Assembly: GCA_029449235.1 (NCBI GenBank)
Contig: JANATG010000014.1
Coordinates: 1,364,001 to 1,428,000, forward strand
Source: Linnemannia schmuckeri
Taxonomy: Eukaryota > Mortierellomycota > Mortierellomycetes > Mortierellales > Mortierellaceae
Length of the DNA stretch: 64,000 nt
Direction: 5' to 3'
The first letter of the stretch is position 1; every line of letters starts with the position of its first letter. The notes beneath the pieces are model-generated. The model was not told the DNA's origin. It saw nothing but the letters and a program-made list of their open reading frames with translations, and did not search any database. This document shows, in pieces, positions 56,420-64,000 of this stretch. Both the position numbers and the translations under genes were made by a program.

Positions 56420-58920
56420 ATGACTGAAGGAGCAAAGATCGGCTTCAAGGATGGTACGCACTCGCTTTCTAATTCTTATCCTCACTCCTCCGACCCTACG
56501 ACGTTATCTCGCCTTCTTTTATATTTTCGGAGATTCATCACGGACGGACGATAGAATCATCGAAGAAGTAGGAGAACGAACAAAGAAGTGGTGGCAAAAC
56601 TACAACCAAGAAGAAATAATAATCCTGACTCCACTCTCTTCTTTCATCTTCATGATAACATAGCCTTGAACGAGCTCGATGACAAGCGCATCAAGGAGAT
56701 CAAGCCTTTGATCCCCCCTCAAATTCTCATGGAGGACTTGCCCCTCTCTCTCGCTGCTGCCCAGACCATCATCCTCGGTCGCCAGGCTGCCGAGGAGATC
56801 ATCAAGGGCCGTGACGACCGTCTCCTCGTCATCGTCGGCCCCTGCTCCATCCACGACACCAAGGCTGCCGTCGAATACGGTATTGTTTTTTTACGCTTTT
56901 CTTTGTTCTTGTTATGGAAGTATCTATGAATCGTATCTTTAAGTGTATGTGACTAATCCCGATCTATCTATCTATCATGTCACTTCATATACAACCAATC
57001 AAAATAGCCCACAAGCTGAAGGCATACGCAGCAGAGGCATCAAAGGACTTGGCGATCATCATGAGAGTGTACTTTGAGAAGCCCAGGACGACCGTCGGTT
57101 GGAAGGGCCTCATCAACGACCCCCAGCTCAACAACTCCTTCCAGATCAACAAGGGTCTTCGTGTTGCCCGCACTCTTCTCCTTGACTTGGTAAGTTCTAT
57201 TTAGTTCTACTTTTTTTTTTTTTTTTTTTTTTTTTTACGACTTCCTTTTTCGTGATCTCATCTCCCTTCGTCCCCCCTACTTGTTTATGCATCCCGTTTC
57301 TCTTTGGAGTCTTCCTTTCCCTTCAACCTCGTCAGGAATCGCAGTGGATCATGTATACATACGAGAAATATATGGCTGGATAGAAGTAATTATTACACAG
57401 GACATACTGGATCGATAGTACCTCCTACATGGATACCTTTCCTCCTTCCCTGCCTTCGGCATTTTTTGATGGACTTGACTCATGGCTGTCAGAAATCAAC
57501 AACTTGCCCGGAAGTACACACCAAATCAGCAAATAACAAAAGAGATGATGAGCAAAGAATCTTATCAGAGGACTACTGGCTGGAGAGAGAAAGAGGGAGA
57601 GATGAACTATATTAGCTTCGAACCGAAACCAGGAACAAGAAAATCAGCAATAAAGAGGGCGGACAGGCAAGGCAATTGGATCAGACAGGTTGACAGGATC
57701 AGGATCAGTACATGAACGGACAAAGTGAACCATAAGTGGGAGAGAGAGAAAACGGAAAAAGCATGAGCCAAACCTTATTCCTCACAAAAAAGAAGAGGGT
57801 GAATCATAGAGTTTTCCTTTTTCTTTGACCGACAAGTTGGCGGTGGAGGAGGGGCAGTGGACCAGTTGTGGCTAGTTGAGCCCCCCTTTTGTGTGTTTTG
57901 ATTATGGAGACAAATGGTGCTATCGCCACTTTTGTGACACATCGATCAAAAAAAAATAAGAGATAGCGACCGTCGGCTTTTTACTCCAAGCAGTGTCAAA
58001 ATGAAAAAAAAAAGCAAGCAACTGGCCTCGACATCAATAACAGCAATACTACAACAGATCATGAGGACGAGCACATGGAGGCTATGCGGTCGTTTCCCTG
58101 GTTTGCATCGGATATGCATCCATCCAAACAAATTAAGCACAAACCCTTTTATTCTTTTTTTCCACTTTTTTCTTCTGCAACGGTGCACTAACCTTTTCCT
58201 TGGCTATGTCAATGCATCATAATTATATAGAACGAGATGGGAGTGCCTGCTGGGTGCGAATTCCTGGATACAATCTCACCCCAGTACGTCGGAGATCTCG
58301 TCTCGTGGGGCGCCATCGGAGCCCGCACGACCGAGTCTCAGATCCACCGTGAGCTGGCCTCCGGTCTCTCAGTCCCCGTCGGCTTCAAGAACGGTACTGA
58401 TGGAAACGTCGGCGTTGCCCTGGATGCCATCAAGTCTGCCTCCTCGGGCCACCACTTCCTCTCTGTCACCAAGCAGGGCCTTTCTGCTATCGTCTCGACC
58501 GAGGGTAACGACTCTTGCCACGTCATTTTGCGTGGAGGAGTCAAGGGCCCCAACTACGAAGAGGCCGAGGTCAAGGCTGTGGCCGACAAGCTGGTCAGTG
58601 CCAAGTTGCCTGCCCGGATCATGGTCGATTGCTCTCATGGAAACTCGTCCAAGGTCTTTTCGCGCCAGATGATTGTTGCCGAGGATATTTCTAAGCAGAT
58701 GAGCAATTCCGAGCTTTCAGGAGATGCGATTATGGGAGTGATGATTGAGTCGCACTTGAAGGAGGGCCGTCAGGATATCCCTGCTGCTGGTCCTCAGGGT
58801 CTTGTCTATGGCCAGTCAGTTACCGATGCTTGTATCTCGTGGGAGAACACTGTTGTGTTGTTGGAGAATTTGCGTGAGGGCGTTCGTGGTCGTCGTGCCA
58901 GGAGAGCGGGCAACGCATAA
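56420..58920 (+). CDS. ARO4: 3-deoxy-D-arabino-heptulosonate 7-phosphate (DAHP) synthase, type I
   Basis: Four exons: 56420-56453, 56664-56879, 57008-57189, 58231-58920; 373 residues. Catalyses the first shikimate-pathway step, PEP plus erythrose 4-phosphate to DAHP, committing carbon to aromatic amino acids; fungal isozymes are feedback-inhibited by Phe or Tyr. Seen: LLVIVGPCSIHD, MRVYFEKPRTTVGWKGLINDP, GVPAGCEFLDTISPQYVGDLVSWGAIGARTTESQIHRELASGLS, PVGFKNGTDGN, HVILRGGVKGPNY and RIMVDCSHGNSSK, covering PEP- and metal-binding residues (Cys of GPCS, His, Glu, Asp of the family). Length equals yeast Aro3/Aro4 (370). Whether it is the Aro3 or Aro4 type cannot be told. Odd: intron 3 is 1041 nt, far longer than others here. 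Confidence 0.95.
57190..58230 (+). other. Unusually long intron 3 of the DAHP synthase gene
   Basis: GTAAGT donor, T26 run at 57211-57236, CACTAAC branch-like site near 58186 and ATATAG acceptor. It separates DLNEMGVPAG codons whose continuity is certain from the family. No open frame inside resembles a known protein, and no terminal repeats were seen. Confidence 0.85.
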
Positions 58921-59406
58921 GTCTTTGCGTTTTCCCCTATTCTCTTTTCTTTCATATAGTTGTACTTTTTATCACTAACATTCATATTCATTCAAAAATA
59001 CAAACAAAAAACATTGCAAACAAACCATACGCAGTATGCTCGCATGCATCGGCAGCTATGATGTTCTCTGTCGTCGTCGTCACCCCCCATTTCTTTATCC
59101 CCCTTTTTGTTCTCATGTAATATTGACCGCCCCCCTTTGTGGTTCTGAGAAATGTTGCTGTAAAGTAATGAAGAATACCAAACGGTCGACAGTGGAATAC
59201 AAATTACGAACCGCGAATTCGGAATTCTCGGTCCCTGGATGTTCTCCTATCTTCTAGTTCACAGTCAAGGATCTTCTCTTTTACCCGCCAAACTCCATTT
59301 TTTTTTTTTTTTTTTTTTGTTCTTTTCCATATCAACGCGACTCTGACTTGAAGGGAATATATTTTCTCTTACCTACCCAGTCAAGCACAATCCCAGTTAA
59401 TCCGAT
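58921..59406. other. Intergenic, DAHP synthase to protease pseudogene
   Basis: Includes a T21 run at about 59298-59318. No gene. Confidence 0.5.
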
Positions 59407-61760
59407 ATGAAAACGACAACACTCCTAAGTCTGGCAGTCGTTCCCTCTGCCGTCTCACTCTCTACCTCTGCACCAGATCTACATCGGTAAGTAGGCGACA
59501 AACGACCTTGCCATTTAAACACCGACACACTGTCAAAGGATCCAAAAAAAAACTCTGGGCTGAGGTTCTTTCTCTAGATCTATGAACACTCTCCTTTAAA
59601 CCCACTATAAGTGTACACAAACTAATACTTCTGATATCTTAGGGGGGACGGCGGATGAAATGAACAGAGTTGTTCTAGATAGGGTGGCACGCATAGAGGA
59701 GACAGACCGGACAGGTCATCGGGTCCAACAAGCACTCGTGCGATACTCTCAGCCGTCCATTTCGAAGCTCGCGTAAAAACAGGAATAGCAACAGCAACAG
59801 CAGCAAGGGCAGGAGAAAATGACGGAGGAGGAGAAGGCGTTTAGTTTGGAGCAGCGGTTGCTTAGAATTACGTCCAAGATTTTGAGACGCTTGAGGGGGG
59901 CAGGCGCAATTGCAAGCAAAAGTTCAGGAGCAAAGGTTAAAACTAGAGCAGTGTCAGGATGAATAGCAGCGGCAACAGAGGCAGGGACCTCAGTCCGCTC
60001 TCAGAGCAGAGGTTGGTGCTGCCAAGCAGAAGAACACTAAGGACAACACGAAGGACAAGGAGTATGATATCTACAAAGTTGACAATGATGATGATGACGA
60101 CGACGAGCTGGAGGATGAAAATGATCAGCTGGATCACAAAGGTGGCGAGGCGGACAAGAAGGCGAAGGAGAAGGATAGCATGCTTGGGTCGGTGACGCAG
60201 TTGGCACAGTTCGATTCTATGTCGTCGCGTCGGTCCAAGGCAATTGACTCTGAGCATGTTTCCATTGAGTACAACCTCTCTGGAGTCGCCGTAAGTCCTT
60301 TATTTTGTACTTTTGCTGCTATGGGCGTGAGCGAAAAGATGACGCCTTGTTATCTCTATCTAACACTCTCCTCATTACCTCTCTCTTTTAAAAAAAAATT
60401 CGTGGGATAAGTAGGAATTGCTACTCCAAACCAATACTTCAACCTCGAATTCGACATTGGCTCCTCCGACACATGGGTCACCTCCGCCAAGGCAAACTGT
60501 TCCAAGAACCCTTGTTCCACCATCACCCGACGAGGCTTTCATATCAAACGGTCTAGTACCTTTGAAACTTCTCCGGATATTTCATGGCATCTCGAATTTA
60601 GGTGAAGGGCCGGTGATGGAAGGGAAATTGGGGACGGATGTGGTACAGATCGCTGGATTTGTAGTGGATCGACAGCTGATTGGGTTTACGGATTCGTTGA
60701 AAGGTATTAAGGAGAATGGGATTGATGGGTCTTTTGGGCTTGGACTCATGGACCTCACCTTCAATGGTATGTACTGTACGCCTTTCTTTTGAACCTATAG
60801 AATATCTGTGCGCCGTGCAATTATTTAGTTCACATTGCTACCTGACTTAATGTAAACGAACCAACTTGCTCTGTTCCTCGGACAACAACTCGATGTAGGC
60901 GACCCGACACCGGTAGATAACCTGATCAACGCAAATGCTATGCGTTCAAGAGTAGGCATCTGGCTCAGAGCAGGCAACCAAGGCGGAGAACTCACTATTG
61001 GCGGTCAAGACCGAGCTCGCTACATAGGCTCTCTATCCTACTACCAAGTCCCCACGAGCTCCTCATACTGCTCCACACCCATCCACTCCCTCACTACCAC
61101 CACCGACAAGTTCATTGAGCTCAAGGATAAAAACACCCGAAACAAACGAACGATTGATGAAGTCAATTCGGGAGTCGAGACCGGGACGGGCGTCTGTGTG
61201 CCGAATGCGATTTTTGATACCGACAAATATTATTCTGGTCCCACCCCGGATCGCGCACAGGACACATCAGTTGATTTATAATTATTTCTTTGGATGGTAT
61301 TCGGGATATAGTTACTTGTCGGGTCTGTATACGATGTCGTATGATTTGGGAAAAGTTGATCTCCGGTTCGATCTGGGGCCGCAGGCTGACAGACCTACTC
61401 CTACTCCAGAGACCATCGTCAACAGTAACGATGACACCGCTTCGCCCTCAGGGACATCATCATTCGACAACATTGTAGCTTCAGTCTCAGCGCCAGCGGC
61501 AGCATCTTTCACAAAAGGAAACATCACGACCACAGGAGAATGGACATCGACCAACAAGTTCAAAGTCCGAGGCCAAGACCTCGTTCGTGAACGTGTCCCC
61601 GTCATCGGTGGGGTCTTTAATCTCTGCTTCTCATGAATCCAGGCCTACAAGAACAACGAGGACGATTGGGTGTTTGGGAACATCTGGTTCATGAACAACT
61701 ACTATATGACGCTCGATCATCGTCATCGACTCATCGGTATCGCACCCGCTGTTCAGTCGA
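59407..61760 (+). pseudogene. Secreted pepsin-like aspartic protease pseudogene
   Basis: A signal peptide exon (59407-59486, MKTTTLLSLAVVPSAVSLS) ends at GTAAGT. The propeptide region after about 59642 carries in-frame TAA 59774-59776, TAG 59786-59788, a frameshift in a G run near 59897 and TAG 59964-59966, all inside Gln-rich coiled-coil sequence. The catalytic part is recognisable: YFNLEFDIGSSDTWV (the usual DTGSS motif with Ile for Thr), a one-base shift near 60601 before FGEGPVMEGKLGTD, GSFGLGL, GGELTIGGQDRARY, CVPNAIFDTD (the second DTG reads DTD) and the C-terminal WVFGNIWFMNNYYMTLDHRHRLIGIAP. Members are secreted or vacuolar endopeptidases. With several stops, shifts and both active-site motifs altered, it is clearly dead. 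Confidence 0.82.
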
Positions 61761-62006
61761 AGATTGCGCTTTTTCGATCTTCATCCTCTTTGTTTTTTTT
61801 TTGCACTTTTTCTTTTCTCAGATCGAATAAAATTATCATACAAGCACAGAGAGTGAATGATAAACATTTATTACTTCGAGAAGTGAGGATTAAGAAAGCA
61901 AAAAAATGCATTTTTGTATTTGTGTTTGTATCTATGTACCCTGTAGTGTTACAATGACTTAAAAAAAGAAGTCAAGAATGAAGAGAGAACGCAAAGAGCA
62001 GGCGGA

Positions 62007-63981
62007 CTACACTTTTCTCCTCCGCTCCTCGCCACGACCAAGGTTGCCTGCTCCACGAACAGAAGAAGACCGCGAAGCCGCTGGTGAAGGGCTTGCAGAT
62101 CCGGTCATTCCATTAGGATTAAGAGCCTGTCCAAACATGGCTGCAAAGGGCGATCCTGGTCCAAACATGGCCGATGCATCCATATCATCCATACCCATGC
62201 CACTCATACCCCCAAAAGGATCTCCTCCACCACCCATACCGCCCATGGCAGCAAAAGGGTTTCCTGCAGCTCCTCCGGGGCTACCTGCTCCTGATCCACC
62301 AGGTCCTGCTGCTCCTGCGGCTGCTCCTGCAAGATTGGCCATGTTAGCAAAGGCGGCAAAGGGGCTAGACGAATCGGCCGATTGCTCGGGTTTCAATGCC
62401 CTGACTGCGGGAATAAATTCGGCCAAGTTGGATGCCAGCAATGTAATAAACTTGCGGCAAAAGTAGAACCAAATTGTGATGCTCACCGATCCTAATAGTA
62501 GCAGATCATGTAAAAAAAAAGGACATTGGTGAGTGCCCTGATCATGTTGGTTGAAGATCTATGTCTGCTGACCTTTGTCTGACCTGTCTCCATGACAGTG
62601 ACGACGTAAAAGTCTATGTTCCGTCCCAGAATGTGCCTGATTTCATTGTCCATACTGTAGTCGAAAACCAGCTTCTTTTTGTCCATAATTCGAATCCATA
62701 ATGTGTCCAAGTCTGAATTCCATCGCCATATCCATCTGGAGGTTGAAGTCCTGCAAAAGATCCATGTCAATACTCATGATCCAGTATTTCGTGATAAAAA
62801 GAACAACAGAGGACATGACATACCTCGCTCAGCAAAGGGCATTGACAAGATCCACTCGGCAGGACCAAACCAGCGCATAGGAAGATAAAAGACGGGTGAC
62901 CGGCGGTACCAAGCGACCATCAAGAACTGGATTCCGCTTGTAATAAACCACAACAGTGCCTTGAACTTCACCTCAAACGATGCCTTTGACACATGCAGTT
63001 CCGACGCTAGTAAGTGGAAAAAAAGGAGTAAGAGGTTGAATATCAGTTCACTGTGCAATCTCTGTGCTTTGCATTTTTCTTGGCATGTATGTTTCCTGTT
63101 TCTAGTTGCTTGTATTCGTATGTCCTTCTGCTTGTTGTTTGTTATCTTGTGATGATCTCTTTATGAAGAACAAGTCCTGCTGTATTGTTATCATGTATCC
63201 TGCTGATGGCTAGCTTACTCATTTTCTCCAGATCAGCAATCTTGCTGTCCATCTTGCGCCTCAACTTTGCCCACTTTGCAAACTCATCCTAAAATACACC
63301 ATTTTCAAATTAAAAAAAAAAAAGGAATATTCAGAAACGTTAGGTCTTTTGTTGTTTACACTATGTCTCCAAAATATACATATCCTTCCCCCCGTTCCTT
63401 CTCTCCCCTTGCCCTCCTCCTCGTGTTTGAGCAAAGTAATAAAATATTACATTCTACAATCCTGAAAAAGCCCACAACGAACAAAGAAAAAGAAGAGGGC
63501 GATCGACGATGAACAGAAAAAGATCCTTTCCTTACCTGAGAAGAAGTCCTGGCAAGCTCGTTCTTGAGAGTTAAGACTTCCTTCTTGAGGGCGCGCTGCT
63601 TCGTCATCCTGTCCTTATGCACTACTTTAAGGAAAATATCGTAGCCCTAATGTAGAAAGAAGGAAACCAACCAATGCATGAAATTATCACGCGCATGGAT
63701 GTAGAGAGCGAGAGTGTGAATATGAAAATTTTACGCAAAAAATGGGGTTATCAGCCGGCGCAGAGGAAGAGATTGGTTCATCCTTCTTTGGGTGCATCCG
63801 GTTACTTCGTGTTGCACATTCTATTTGGTTGACACACAAACAAGAATGAAGGCGATGTGTTGTGAAAAAAGTAGGAGAGTAGAAAAGTGTGTATTACCAG
63901 GGCAGTGAAGTGTGTCTTTCCGATGAGGTTGATCAGCTCTGTGAGCAGGACCACCAATAATACGCCAAACGCCAGCTGCAT
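62007..63981 (-). CDS. GET1: GET complex receptor subunit Get1 (WRB family)
   Basis: Five exons on the minus strand: 63981-63898, 63646-63536, 63288-63219, 63006-62824, 62491-62007; 310 residues. Get1 with Get2 forms the ER receptor and insertase for tail-anchored proteins delivered by Get3. Seen: first membrane segment (FGVLLVVLLTELINLIG), the cytosolic coiled coil that binds Get3 (KDRMTKQRALKKEVLTLKNE, DEFAKWAKLRRKMDSKIADLEKM), second segment (ALLWFITSGIQFLMVAWY), the conserved WFGPAEWILSMPFA lumenal part, and third segment GSVSITIWFYFCRKFITLLAS. Odd: after the third segment a tail of about 120 residues rich in Gly, Met, Ala and Phe (NPFAAMGGMGGGGDPFGGM) is added; yeast Get1 lacks it. The start is the ATG giving the normal short N-terminus. 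Confidence 0.9.
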
Positions 63982-64000
63982 TTTTGTATGTGGTGTGTAT

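Noticed and set aside
62492..62823. Coding frames inside the last Get1 intron
   Set aside because: Frames on the minus strand are open but unrelated to Get1, and splicing 62824 to 62491 rebuilds the conserved GSVSI segment.
1..64000. tRNA, rRNA or CRISPR features
   Set aside because: No A/B-box pairs, rRNA stretches or regularly spaced repeats were found by eye. A tRNAscan or Rfam search would be needed to be certain.

Overview
This is a eukaryotic, filamentous-fungal window. Most genes have several short introns (about 60 to 560 nt, GT-AG, TACTAAC- or CTAAC-like branch sites), CT-rich leaders and near 50% GC. Gene content (GGA, SCP2, RRP40, LST8, CSN4, SMC1, RPF1, GET1, DAHP synthase), a carotenoid dioxygenase, a chromate transporter, F-box/LRR debris and NACHT-WD40 genes suggest an early-diverging fungus, most likely a Mortierellaceae (Mortierella/Linnemannia/Podila type). 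The placement is inference.

Layout. 1-3.7 kb: end of a NACHT / pentapeptide / WD40 NLR-like gene (NLR-1) that continues off the left edge. 4-24 kb: conserved block with GGA adaptor, SCP2, exosome RRP40, two tandem short-chain dehydrogenases separated by a near-pristine Tc1/mariner element, LST8 and CSN4 head to head, and a carotenoid cleavage dioxygenase. 25-36 kb: membrane/FN3/coiled-coil protein, single-exon chromate transporter, Ser/Thr kinase. 36-41 kb: gene-poor, with an F-box/LRR pseudogene. 41-49 kb: two more NLR-like genes in tandem, NLR-2 (interrupted by two TAG stops and a frameshift) and NLR-3 (NACHT lost). 49-64 kb: RPF1 and SMC1 head to head, DAHP synthase, a decayed aspartic protease, and GET1 at the right edge.

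The main signal is the NLR family. All three members carry a pentapeptide linker followed by 14 WD40 blades, enough for two seven-bladed propellers. NLR-1 and NLR-2 differ through their NTPase and WD40 parts but share a 689-bp tract identical at every base (911-1599 and 42456-43144). It covers exactly the post-NACHT region and most of the pentapeptide segment, as expected of recent gene conversion. Downstream of its stops, NLR-2 carries a tail of three ~33-codon repeats that resemble ubiquitin-interacting motifs. Several non-housekeeping genes here are decaying, and their aligned nonsense codons look like C-to-T changes.

Gene models were built by hand from frame, splice signals and family alignment. 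Exon sums are in frame for every multi-exon model given. No database search was run.
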